Positions 13,525-22,000 of a DNA stretch of 23,402 nucleotides are shown here, piece by piece. The notes below the pieces were generated by a model. It saw nothing but the letters and a program-made list of their open reading frames with translations. It was not told the origin of the DNA and searched no databases. Position 1 is the stretch's first letter. Each line of letters begins with the position of its first letter. This DNA comes from CAYUUW01 sp964448005 (lineage in GTDB: Bacteria; Patescibacteriota; Gracilibacteria; UM-FILTER-43-11). The stretch spans positions 1 through 23,402 of the forward strand of contig CAYUUW010000018.1 of assembly GCA_964448005.1 (NCBI GenBank), read 5' to 3'. The position numbers and the translations under genes were made by a program.

Positions 13525-14823
13525 ATGCTTACGACGATTTCCAAAGCCAACGCCCATGTGGGCCGGCAGGCCACCGTTCAGGGCTGGATGCACAACAAGC
13601 GCGGCAGCGGGAAGATCTTCTTCCTGCAATTGCGCGACGGCACTGGCTTCATGCAAGGCGTGGTGACGGAGGAAAGCGCCGGAGCGGAGGGAATGGCCCT
13701 GGCCGACAGCCTCACCCTGGAAAGCTCGCTCAAGGTCACCGGGCTCATCACCCAGCACCCCAAGCAGGCGGATGTTTACGAAATGCAGGTGAGCCGGATC
13801 GAGATCGTGCAGAGGTGCGAGGAGGAATACCCCATCGGCAAAAAGGAGCATGGGCCGGATTTTCTGCTGGACAACCGCCACCTCTGGCTGCGCTCGGGCA
13901 AGCAGTGGGCCATCCAGCGCGTGCGCAACACCATCATCAACGCCACCTACGAATACCTGAACGACCACGATTTCATCAAGATCGACTCCCCCATCCTGAC
14001 GCCCAACGCCTGCGAGGGGACCACCGAGCTTTTCGAAATGGACTATTTCGACGAAGGCAAGGCCTACCTCAGCCAGAGCGGCCAGCTGTACATCGAGGCC
14101 GCCATCATGAGCCATGGGCGCGTGTTCGATTTCGGTCCGGTGTTCCGCGCGGAAAAGAGCAAGACCCGGCGCCACCTGACGGAGTTCTGGATGATGGACG
14201 CCGAAATGGCCTTCTGCGACCAGAAGATGAACATGGAGATCCAGGAAGGGCTCATCAAGCACATTGTGAAAAAGGTGCTGGAAAAGAATTCCAAAGAGCT
14301 GGCCATTCTGGAGCGCAACGTGGAGCCGCTGAAGAAGGTGCTGGAAAATCCCTTCATCCACAAGACCCATGCCGAGGTCGTGGCGGAGCTGAGGGAAATG
14401 GGCTCGAGCATTGCAGCCAACGACGACTTGGGAGCGGAGGACGAGACCCGGCTGACCCAAAAGTACGAGAGCCCCATTTTCGTGGAGAAGTACCCGGCCG
14501 AGGTGAAGGCCTTCTACATGAAGCGCGACCCGGAAAACCCGAAAGTGGCCCTCTGCGCCGATCTGCTGGCGCCCGAAGGCTACGGAGAGATCATTGGCGG
14601 CAGCCAGCGCGAGGACGACTACCAGGTGCTGCTGGACCGCATCAAAGAGCATGGCCTGGATCCAGCGGTGTTCAGCTGGTACTTGGATCTGCGCAAATAC
14701 GGCAGCGTTCCCCACAGCGGCTTCGGCTACGGGCTGGAGCGCATCACAGGCTGGCTCACAGGCATCCACCACATCCGCGAGACTATTCCTTTCCCCCGGA
14801 TGATCAGCCGGATAAGGCCTTGA
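13525..14823 (+). CDS. asnS: Asparaginyl-tRNA synthetase
   Basis: 432 residues, normal family length. An OB-fold anticodon-binding domain comes first (about 1-100; VGRQATVQGWMHNKRGSGKIFF). The class II catalytic core follows: motif 1 around FIKIDSPILTP (150-160), motif 2 FRAEKS...TEFWMMDAE (207-227), motif 3 GYGLERITGW (about 402-411). The C-terminal ETIPFPRMISRIRP is the AsnRS hallmark that separates it from AspRS. The enzyme charges tRNA-Asn directly with asparagine in the cytoplasm. Together with the nearby tRNA-Asp it implies direct Asn-tRNA formation rather than the amidotransferase route alone. Start codon ATG 13525 begins right after repeat DNA; no Shine-Dalgarno. Confidence 0.95.
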   Translation: MLTTISKANAHVGRQATVQGWMHNKRGSGKIFFLQLRDGTGFMQGVVTEESAGAEGMALADSLTLESSLKVTGLITQHPKQADVYEMQVSRIEIVQRCEEEYPIGKKEHGPDFLLDNRHLWLRSGKQWAIQRVRNTIINATYEYLNDHDFIKIDSPILTPNACEGTTELFEMDYFDEGKAYLSQSGQLYIEAAIMSHGRVFDFGPVFRAEKSKTRRHLTEFWMMDAEMAFCDQKMNMEIQEGLIKHIVKKVLEKNSKELAILERNVEPLKKVLENPFIHKTHAEVVAELREMGSSIAANDDLGAEDETRLTQKYESPIFVEKYPAEVKAFYMKRDPENPKVALCADLLAPEGYGEIIGGSQREDDYQVLLDRIKEHGLDPAVFSWYLDLRKYGSVPHSGFGYGLERITGWLTGIHHIRETIPFPRMISRIRP

Positions 14824-14890
14824 GGCGGTTCAAAGCCTAACAGCTCCATGAAGACCTCAGCAAAGAAAACTGGTTCTTGACCCCACCCCC

Positions 14891-15760
14891 TTGTTTTACT
14901 TTCTCTGTGTCCTTTCGATGCTTGGCTATAGCCTGCAAAACACACTTTTAGGGCATTTTTCACGAAAAATCGATCCACTGGAAACAACAGTTTGCCGTAA
15001 TCTTTCCTTCATCGTCACTCTCTCTCCGCTCCTTCTCTTTTCCGATTTCTCCAAAATTGCAGCTGTTTTTCATTATTGGCCGCAGCTTTTGCTCATGAGT
15101 TTCACGACCATGCTGGGTTTATGGGGGATGTTTTTTTCTTTTCGTTATTTGCCCATTGGCATTGCCAGCTCCCTTCGCAATGCTGCAGCAACTGTTTTTG
15201 TCACCTTGCTGTCTTATCTTATTTTAAGAGAGACCCTTTCCGCTACGACCATTTTTCTTATTGCGCTGGCTATTGCTTCCACAGTGTTTTTGGGATCACA
15301 AAAAAATCCCATGCCCCATTTGAAGGAAAAAACGCTCATCGGCATTGTGATTTTAGGCCTCACGGCCTTCCCTGCCGCAGCTTCTACTTTCACAGCTGCC
15401 TGGCTTTCTCGGCAGGTAGACCCTTTTGTAGCAGGTTATTTTTGGGAAGTTTCGGTGGGTGCAGCCGCCCTGATCGCTATTGCCCTTCGTTCGCTGCTAA
15501 TGAAAAAACGCCTTAAGTGGATCGGATTTAGGCAGGCTGGAACAATTGCTCTGGCAGCTTGGCCCACTTTGATTGGAACTGGGGCGTTTGTTCTAGCTGC
15601 TGCGCGCGGGCCCGTGGCCATTGTTGCCACTATTGATCTTTTTTCTGTGGTCGTTTCGACTTTTATTGCCCATTTATTTTTTCAGGAGAAACTGAGCATG
15701 AAGCAGTGGATGGGGATGGGTTTGGTGGTGGCGGTATTGGCGAGCTTGAGGTTTGTCTGA
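14891..15760 (+). CDS. EamA/DMT-family transporter
   Basis: 289 residues, ten predicted membrane helices in two halves, as in the drug/metabolite transporter family: FLCVLSMLGYSLQNTLLGHF, LGLWGMFFSFRYLPIGIASSLRNAAATVFVTLLSYLILRE, and in the second half AGYFWEVSVGAAALIAIAL and TFIAHLFFQEKLSMKQWMGMGLVVAVLASL. The FQEKLSMKQWMGMGLV end is typical. The substrate cannot be inferred. A TTG at 14891 is the first plausible start and gives a complete first helix; the first ATG (14918) would cut it. The DNA is less GC-rich than asnS before it, so it may have been acquired. Confidence 0.85.
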   Translation: MFYFLCVLSMLGYSLQNTLLGHFSRKIDPLETTVCRNLSFIVTLSPLLLFSDFSKIAAVFHYWPQLLLMSFTTMLGLWGMFFSFRYLPIGIASSLRNAAATVFVTLLSYLILRETLSATTIFLIALAIASTVFLGSQKNPMPHLKEKTLIGIVILGLTAFPAAASTFTAAWLSRQVDPFVAGYFWEVSVGAAALIAIALRSLLMKKRLKWIGFRQAGTIALAAWPTLIGTGAFVLAAARGPVAIVATIDLFSVVVSTFIAHLFFQEKLSMKQWMGMGLVVAVLASLRFV

Positions 15761-15836
15761 TTACAAGGCCTTCTCCACACCGACAAAATTCAAAGAACAA
15801 GAATTCCATTCGGCATCATGGGCAGCATAAGACATG

Positions 15837-16136
15837 TTACTTGTAGATTTTCTTCGAGCCGCTATGGCCGCCAATGTCTAGAACATCTAGTATAACTGCC
15901 GCTTCAGCATTAAAATCCCAGATCAACCTAATATTTTCTGTGATCCACGAGCTATAAGCCCGACCATACAGTTTAGTTTCAACCTTATGCGTTTTGAGGC
16001 TTGAATGAAATGGATCGCAAGCGAGAACATCGATTGCTTTATGCAATTTATTTTTGAAATCTTGATTTTTCTTCAAGAGCTTTTTCGCCTTCTTGAAAAA
16101 AAGAACAGAAAAATTCAGGCCGTATTTTTTATCCAT
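15837..16136 (-). CDS. RelE/ParE-superfamily toxin (first TA pair)
   Basis: 99 residues with the RelE fold pattern: FFKKAKKLLKKNQDFKNKLHKAIDVLACDPFHSSLKTHKVE, then KLYGRAYSSWITENIRLIWDF, then VILDVLDIGGHSG. Related toxins (YafQ/HigB/RelE types) cut mRNA at the ribosome. The basic helices and the C-terminal GGHSG position fit an active toxin, but no catalytic set is certain. It overlaps its upstream partner by 8 bp, as is usual for TA pairs. It converges on the EamA gene; no terminator is visible in the 76-bp gap. Confidence 0.75.
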   Translation of the reverse strand: MDKKYGLNFSVLFFKKAKKLLKKNQDFKNKLHKAIDVLACDPFHSSLKTHKVETKLYGRAYSSWITENIRLIWDFNAEAAVILDVLDIGGHSGSKKIYK

Positions 16137-16398
16137 ATTGCTCTATCAGTTTTTCTAAATCCAGCTCCTCATCGGAACGAACAGTGACATAATCCCCCCG
16201 TTTGATTGCCTCTCTGCCCTCCCTTATTGCTATTTCCTCCTCAGGGGTAGCTTGCCTAGTAGGTATATGACGGTCTGTATAATATTTTGAAATGATCATT
16301 TTGATGATCTCTGTATCATCCAGTAAAGGGAAATCAAAGCGAATTTTATTCAGAATATAAGCGAGCTGATTGGTCTTTTGAAGGCGAATAGTGCTCAT
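16129..16398 (-). CDS. Antitoxin of the first TA pair
   Basis: 89 residues. The N-terminus (MSTIRLQKTNQLAYILNKIRFDFPLLDDTEIIKMIISKYY) has a ribbon-helix-helix or similar DNA-binding look. The C-terminal half is acidic (TPEEEIAIREGREAIKRGDYVTVRSDEELDLEKLIEQ) and would wrap the toxin. No family is named with certainty; the assignment rests on size, composition and the 8-bp overlap with the RelE-type toxin. A TAAAAT -10-like box is at 16426-16431 on the minus strand, about 28 nt before the start, with only a weak -35. Confidence 0.65.
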   Translation of the reverse strand: MSTIRLQKTNQLAYILNKIRFDFPLLDDTEIIKMIISKYYTDRHIPTRQATPEEEIAIREGREAIKRGDYVTVRSDEELDLEKLIEQYG

Positions 16399-16473
16399 AA
16401 TGGATGATTAAAGGCTCCTAAAGACATTTTAGCACAAAAAAGATAAGGCTTAAAGCTTATGAAAGGACTGGTG

Positions 16474-17295
16474 TTAAAAGTAATCCCTTGGCCCCTGTTC
16501 GGATCCCCTGACTACAATCGCACCCATGAGCGCATCACGAATCGTTAGGCCATCCTTTGCGGCCATTTTGTAAAACCTGGCATACTGATTCCCTCTCATT
16601 GCCTCTTCTTTCCACTCCTCCTCTGTCAAAGGCCTCAGCATTCTCTCGTCATAAATAAAGACGACGAAGTCAGAAAATCCATTGCCGGCACACTCAAATC
16701 CTTCATCTATATACTCATCGACCTTCTCCGTGCCCACCCAAACCCTTTCATTAGCCTCTCTATCATCCCGTCCTCCTCTCATTTGGGCTTCTTGCAGGAT
16801 TTCATCAGCACTGGAACCATGGTCCCTTAGGGGCTTGACTACCCGAAAGGTGGGTTTAAAACCCCCTTCTTCGCCCAGCTTGCCCGCTGCGATTCCTATT
16901 TTTTCCAAAAGGAGGCGAAAGGAGGCTTCGTGTTCTGGATCTATCTTAGGCCTAGGCTTGGGTCTGGGGTACCCTATCTCGTGCTTTGTTTCGAAGAAGA
17001 CATCGGGGTCTCTAAATAAATGGAGCAAGTCTCCCGTTCGACTATCTCCAAAAATCAATGCTGCCTGATTCCAGGAAAGATCTACCCGAGGTATTGAATT
17101 GCATCTGTGCAATAGCAGGTCGAACCCCCTTCTTCTGTTGTCCCGAACCAAATCGCCTACACCCTCAAAAGGCCTTTCTTGCTCTTTCTGGGCAGGCGGT
17201 ACGCCCTTCTGTTCCACCACTATCAGAGGATTTTTGAGCACCTCAGGACCCCTTCTTATTTCTGGCCCTAAATCGCCTTGCGCCGTTTCTGCCAT
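16474..17295 (-). CDS. Hypothetical protein
   Basis: 273 residues, not recognised. Soluble and highly charged: a Gly/Pro/Arg-rich N-terminal third, a Pro-Lys repeat-like RPKPRPKIDPEHE around 115-127, and a C-terminal part with DYVVFIYDERM-like strands (SDFVVFIYDERMLRPLTEEEWKEEAMRGNQYARFYKMA). The last segment, MAAKDGLTIRDALMGAIVVRG, looks folded. No signal peptide or membrane segment. A good promoter lies at 17325-17353, and the ATG at 17295 follows after a short leader. It stands alone between a TA pair and the femAB gene, in an accessory-looking region. Confidence 0.7.
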   Translation of the reverse strand: MAETAQGDLGPEIRRGPEVLKNPLIVVEQKGVPPAQKEQERPFEGVGDLVRDNRRRGFDLLLHRCNSIPRVDLSWNQAALIFGDSRTGDLLHLFRDPDVFFETKHEIGYPRPKPRPKIDPEHEASFRLLLEKIGIAAGKLGEEGGFKPTFRVVKPLRDHGSSADEILQEAQMRGGRDDREANERVWVGTEKVDEYIDEGFECAGNGFSDFVVFIYDERMLRPLTEEEWKEEAMRGNQYARFYKMAAKDGLTIRDALMGAIVVRGSEQGPRDYF

Positions 17296-17324
17296 GCAAT
17301 AAACCGTTAATCTTTTATTGATTC

Positions 17325-17353
17325 ATTTTAACATGAAAATTATAAAATAACAA
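17325..17353 (-). promoter_or_regulatory. Predicted promoter of the 16474-17295 gene
   Basis: Minus strand: TTGTTA (17348-17353), 17-bp spacer, TAAAAT (17325-17330). Predicted leader about 23 nt; no Shine-Dalgarno. Confidence 0.5.
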
Positions 17354-17437
17354 GCTTGCGGGGCGTATCGACAGTTCGGCCCTAGGCACATCCCATGGGG
17401 CCGGTTCATTAAGTAGGTCCTTTTTAAATGCAGCGTC

Positions 17438-18367
17438 TTATTTCAAATATTGCCTCAGCCGATACAGAAAATGCCAAAAGGGACGGATGGTCAGCTCGAC
17501 GGCTTTGGGGTAATTGACGACTCTTCCTCCGAATTTCTTCTTGAAATCCGTCACCCCCGCCCAGGGGTGGTTTTCGGCGTCCTCCGGTGCGATGCCCAAA
17601 AAATCGTAGAATCGGCAGCCCCGCTTTTTGGCCTCTCGCATCGCTTCCCACTGGATCAGGTAGGGCGCCATCAAAGGACGGTGCGCATGATCGGAGGCTC
17701 CGTAATAATAAATGGCGCAATCGCCCAAATAGACAAAAAGGCCTCCGGCGATAGCCTTGCCTTGGTGGTAAGCCATCAGGAGCTGGGCGTGATCGCCAAG
17801 GGATTCGAGCATCGCATGGTAGTAGCGTTGCGGATGAATTCCAAACCCGTCGCGCCCCCCGGTCTGGACTAGAATTCCATGAAACGCCTCCACTTCGTCA
17901 GTAGGCCTCACCTCCACCCCGTTCTTTTGGGCCACCCGAATGTTGTAGCGCCCCTTGGGCTTCATTTGCTTTAAAATCTCTTCTTCCGGAACAGTCAAAT
18001 CAATGACCAGTGAGGTTTCCGGCTGATGATCCTTATCGGCGACTCGTAACTCATAATTATTAACTCTTAACTCTTCATAGGGTGACATTCTCACAAAAAT
18101 TGCTTTCTCCTTTCTGGCCAGCGCTTTGATTTTCTCCATCAGCTCCGGCAAATCATCCTCGGATTCGAAAAGCGGTCCGCGCGGCACCTCAAGCCAGCAC
18201 AGGCCCAACGGCAAAGCGTGGCGGATCAGCAGCGCATCCGCCCCCTTCGCCCGCACGAAGAATGTTTTTCGGCCTACAGACTCCTGAAATTCAGCCCACA
18301 AAGGGTGCTGCCACAGGCTTCTGTAAGGATAACTGTGCCACCTGATTTGATGAGTTTCATTCTTCAT
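17438..18367 (-). CDS. FemAB/FemX-family aminoacyltransferase
   Basis: 309 residues. FemAB proteins use aminoacyl-tRNA to add amino acids to the peptidoglycan stem peptide; some relatives act in other GNAT-type transfers. Family stretches: LWQHPLWAEFQESVG (18-32), AIFVRMSPY (89-97), SLVIDLTVPEEEILKQMKPKGRYNIRVAQKNGVEV (119-153), FHGILVQTGGRDGFGIH, and the C-terminal IAGGLFVYLGDCAIYYYGASD and YLIQWEAMREAKKRGCRFYDFLGI. Residues ~98-110 (EELRVNNYELRVA) are encoded by a copy of a dispersed repeat and stand where relatives have a variable loop. ATG 18367 begins one base after the toxin's TGA, so it is probably translated together with the TA pair upstream. Confidence 0.85.
   Translation of the reverse strand: MKNETHQIRWHSYPYRSLWQHPLWAEFQESVGRKTFFVRAKGADALLIRHALPLGLCWLEVPRGPLFESEDDLPELMEKIKALARKEKAIFVRMSPYEELRVNNYELRVADKDHQPETSLVIDLTVPEEEILKQMKPKGRYNIRVAQKNGVEVRPTDEVEAFHGILVQTGGRDGFGIHPQRYYHAMLESLGDHAQLLMAYHQGKAIAGGLFVYLGDCAIYYYGASDHAHRPLMAPYLIQWEAMREAKKRGCRFYDFLGIAPEDAENHPWAGVTDFKKKFGGRVVNYPKAVELTIRPFWHFLYRLRQYLK
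18042..18075 (-). repeat. Dispersed repeat inside the femAB gene
   Basis: ACTCGTAACTCATAATTATTAACTCTTAACTCTTC-type sequence, matching the units between 4886 and 4966. In the gene's frame it reads EELRVNNYELRV. It keeps the reading frame. Confidence 0.75.
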
Positions 18368-18368
18368 A

Positions 18369-18635
18369 TCAATAAATATCATCATGCTTTCCGATGCCGA
18401 CCAACAGTATGCCTTCCTTTTGATAGCGAAAAACAACTCTTACGTCCGAATCCAAGGAAAATGCCCACGACCCGTTTAGATCGCCCGAAAGCTTATGAAT
18501 CTTCAAATGCAAGGGGCGTAATTCGGCTGCTAGTGCCTGGATGGCATTTTTGAAAAGAAGATCGATTTCAGGGTGCTTTTTGATCAATTTGAAATAACTC
18601 CGATGAAAAAGATTCGTCGCATCTATGTTGATCAT
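18369..18635 (-). CDS. RelE/YafQ-type toxin (second TA pair)
   Basis: 88 residues. The pattern is NLFHRSYFKLIKKHPEIDLLFKNAIQALAAEL, then RPLHLKIHKLSGDLNGSWAFSLDSDVRVVFRYQKEGILLVGIGKHDDIY. The HKLSG...WAFSLDSDVRVVFRY and final VGIGKHDDIY match the RelE/YafQ superfamily core, whose members cleave ribosome-bound mRNA. It overlaps the antitoxin stop by 4 bp (ATGA) and has a good ribosome site, AAAGGAGA, inside the antitoxin's last codons. The femAB start follows its TGA after a single base. The whole set reads as one operon from the promoter at 18969-18997. Confidence 0.85.
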   Translation of the reverse strand: MINIDATNLFHRSYFKLIKKHPEIDLLFKNAIQALAAELRPLHLKIHKLSGDLNGSWAFSLDSDVRVVFRYQKEGILLVGIGKHDDIY

Positions 18636-18937
18636 AGTTCTCCTTTGGGCTTTTTATTTAAGGAATTCATAAGAGCGTCCACCGTCTTAAAGGGGCCTAT
18701 TCCGCCATTCTTCTCATAATCCCCAAGAGACGCCTTAATTTCATCCACAAATTTTTCACGTTTTAAGAGCTTAATTTCAGCATGCAAACTTTCCAGTTCT
18801 TCGGTGGAGATAAAAGCTGCAGAAACTTTGGAGTTTACAAAGATGGGAATCACTTTCTCCTTTTTCAATCGCTTCAAAATGGATTTTGGGTCTCGGCGCA
18901 TTTGCGTGGTGGTGACCGGCTGAGTAATAAATGCCAT
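18632..18937 (-). CDS. Phd/YefM-type antitoxin (second TA pair)
   Basis: 101 residues. The N-terminal half looks like the Phd/YefM DNA-binding fold (TQPVTTTQMRRDPKSILKRLKKEKVIPIFVNSKVSAAFISTEELESLHAEIKLLK). The C-terminal part (KASLGDYEKNGGIGPFKTVDALMNSLNKKPKGEL) would bind the toxin. Such antitoxins repress their own promoter, and a perfect 7-bp-arm palindrome overlaps the -10 box. It is the first gene of the TA-femAB operon. Confidence 0.82.
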   Translation of the reverse strand: MAFITQPVTTTQMRRDPKSILKRLKKEKVIPIFVNSKVSAAFISTEELESLHAEIKLLKREKFVDEIKASLGDYEKNGGIGPFKTVDALMNSLNKKPKGEL

Positions 18938-18963
18938 TTTTTTGCATTAAAAAATATATGACA

Positions 18964-18997
18964 AAATTATTATAATTTATGCCAAAAATAATGTCAA
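18964..18997 (-). promoter_or_regulatory. Perfect sigma-70 promoter with overlapping operator
   Basis: Minus strand: TTGACA (18992-18997), 17-bp spacer, TATAAT (18969-18974), all consensus. The palindrome AAATTAT T ATAATTT (18964-18978) covers the -10 box, and a weaker AAATT/AATTT site lies just upstream around the -35. It is the probable self-repression site of the antitoxin. Predicted leader about 24 nt. Confidence 0.8.
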
Positions 18998-19025
18998 AAT
19001 TATCCAATTTATTTATAGGCAAAAA

Positions 19026-19054
19026 TGGACAAATAAAGGCTAAAAAGCTAAAAT
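19026..19054 (+). promoter_or_regulatory. Predicted promoter of the alpha-2-macroglobulin gene
   Basis: TGGACA (19026-19031), 17-bp spacer, TAAAAT (19049-19054). Predicted leader about 35 nt before ATG 19096. It is divergent from the TA promoter. Confidence 0.55.
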
Positions 19055-19095
19055 ACAGCCACTAGCACGCCCCTTAACAACTAAGCCCCCTTACC

Positions 19096-22000
19096 ATGGT
19101 CACCAAGCGGCAGAACTTGGCTGTATTGATCTCCGTTGCTGTTTTGGCCATTGGCGGAATGACTGCCGTATTGTGGAAAGGCGGTGGAGCAAGAAACCCG
19201 GGAATCTGGCCCCCTCAGACCCCCCACGAAGAAGGGGGGCGGGAATTTTCAGGAACCCAAAAAGTAGGCCCCAACGCCGAGCTGCGACTGGGCTTTGGGC
19301 AGAAGATGGATCCTGCGAGCGTTTCGGAAAATCTGGAGTGGCCGGAAGGCCTGAAGGGAGAGACGCGCTGGGAGGAGAATGTGATGGTGCTGAAGCCGGA
19401 AAAGCCCCTGGAGGAAGGGAGGGAGTATGTGTTCAGCATAGCCCCCCAAGCCCGAACTGCCAGCGGCGCTCCGCTGAACCAGCCGATGGAATTCCGCTTC
19501 ATGGTCAGCGGCCCCCCTGCGCTGAGTGCCCACTACCCCTTGGCGGACGCCAAGGGGGTCGAGCCGGAAACGCCCATACGTCTGATTTTCGACCGCCCCA
19601 TGGTTCCCTTGGGGGTTTTGCAGGGAAGCGGCGCAATCGGGGGTTTCGCCGACTGGCCCGTGACCTTCCAGCCTCCGCTGGCGGGAACCTGGCGCTGGCT
19701 GGGAACCTCTGCGGCAGAATTCACCCCGCATCAGCCGCTGAAGCGGGCCACTGCCTACACCGTAAAAGTGCCGGCCGGCCTGATCAGCTTGAGCCAGGAA
19801 CGCACGCAGGAGGAGCAGGAGTGGCAGTTCAGCACCGCCCGACCGGAAGCGATGGGAGTCGAGCCTTTCAGCGAAGGCTTCGATAAGGCTGGCCCCAAGC
19901 AGAAAATTACCCTCAATTTCAATCAGGAGATGGACCTGGAAAAGGCCAAGCCCAAAATCCGCCTGATGCAGATAGAGGGCAAGAAGGCCAAGAAGGAGGT
20001 AGCCAAGGAAATCGCTTTTTCCCTAGCCTATGGGCAGGAGGAAAATGAAGCAGGCGAAAGGACCTCCCGAAAAGACAAGCTGACGCTCACGCCGAACCAG
20101 CCCCTGCCCTTGGACAGCCCCTACAAGCTCGAGGTCGAGGCGGGCCTGATGGGGGCGGAGGGGGAGCTGGGAACGGAGAAGCCTTTCCACTACAATTTCC
20201 TCACTGTGGGGGAGCTGAAAGTGGAGAAAGCGGAGCGGAGCAACTGGGGCTCGCTCGAAATTGAATTCTCCAATCCCGTGGAGGACGAGAAGCTGGCCGA
20301 GAAAATCTCGATCAGCCCGGCCGTGGAGGGCTGGGAAGAGCTGGAGATGAAGACCAATCGCTGGAGCGGCCATCGGGCGCTGCAGCTGAGCCCGGAGCTG
20401 AAGCCCAGCACCCGCTACACGCTGAGCATCTCCAATGCGTTCGCCGACCGCTTCGGCCAAAAGATGAAAGAGCCTTTCTCTTTCTCTTTCCAGACGCCTG
20501 CTCTGGAGCCAAGGCTGGAGATCCTGAGCGAGGGGGAATTCGGCATCCTGGAGGCGGGAAAGCCGGCCGTGTATTCCCTCAAGAGCGTGAACATAGCCAC
20601 TATCGAAGCTCAGCTGGCCCCCTTGCCGCTGGCGGACTTCATCGCCCTGCAGAAAAACGGAAGGGGCAGCTGGAGCGCCGCCTTGGACTTCTCCAAGCTT
20701 GCGGGGGCCAAATCCCTTTCCGTGGCAGCCCTCAACAAACTAAACCAAGGGGAGGTGAACAACCTGGACATGGAGAAGATGCTGGGCGCCCCTCTCCAGC
20801 CGGGCCTCTATGCTCTGCGGATCAGTTCCCCGCAATTCGTGCGCGAAGTGGAGGGGAAGAATGAGCCGGTGAAGCTGGATCAGGTCTTCGCCCTCACCCG
20901 AACAGCGCTCACGCTCAAGTATTCGGCCACCAAGGCCCTGGTCTGGGCTGTGGACATGAAGACCGGCGAACCGGCGGCCCAGGCCGACATCAAATTCCAT
21001 GCCGCAGACGGAACCGTGAAGCTGCAGGGCCGGACCGACAAGGATGGCTTCTTCGAATCGCCCCTGGACCTGGATGACTTTGTTCAGGGGGACGATCGCT
21101 ATTCCCCTTTGTTCTGGGTGACGTCCGAATGGAAGGGGGACTTCAGCTTTGTGGGAAGCCGATGGGGCGAGGGGTTCCGGGCCTGGAATTTCGGGATGAA
21201 TGAGGATTTCCAATCCCAGAAGGAGCCCTATCGCCTGGACAGCTACCTGTACACCGAGCGCGAGCTCTACCGGGCCGGAGACACCGTGCATTTCAAGGCC
21301 ATTGCCCGCCTGCGGGACAAGGAAGGGCAGATCCGGATGCCCAAGGAAGGCAGCAAGGCCCGGCTGCAGGTGAGCGACGCCCGGGGCAACCAGATCATGG
21401 ACAAGGAGCTGGAGATGAGCTCTTATGGCAGCGTGACGGGGGACATCCCTATTGATCCCGGCGCGCCTCTAGGATCGTACGAGATGCGCCTCCAGGTGCT
21501 GCCGGAAAACGAAATCAGCAACGGCTACACAGGCCATTCCTTCCGGGTGGCCGCCTTCCGCAAGCCGGAATCGGAGCTGGAGGCGACCCCAAAACAAGAG
21601 GGCTATTTCTCCGGCCAGACCCTGGAATTCGATCTGAAGGGGGCTTACTTCTTCGGCGCTCCCATGTCCGGAGCGGAAATGAGCTGGGTCGCCCAATCGG
21701 AAAGCTATTGGTTCAACCGCTACACCGACGGCTGGTATTCCTTCGCCTTGGAGGACGACTGGTGCTGGGAAGGCTGCAGCGGCGAAAAGAGCCTGATTGG
21801 CCAAGGCAGCGGCACGCTGGATGAGAAAGGCGAAGCCCATGTGAGCTTTCCTTTCGATCTGGACGACAAACCCTTGAGCCAAATCGCTACCCTGGAGGCC
21901 ACGGTGACGGACCAGAACAATCAAAGCGTGAGCGTGCAGGCGAGCGTGCCGGTGCACAAGGCGCAGGTTTACGTGGGCATCCGCTCCCAGGAATACGCCG

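Noticed and set aside
13507..14772. A 421-aa open frame antisense to asnS
   Set aside because: Shadow of a strongly recognisable AsnRS gene; no domain.
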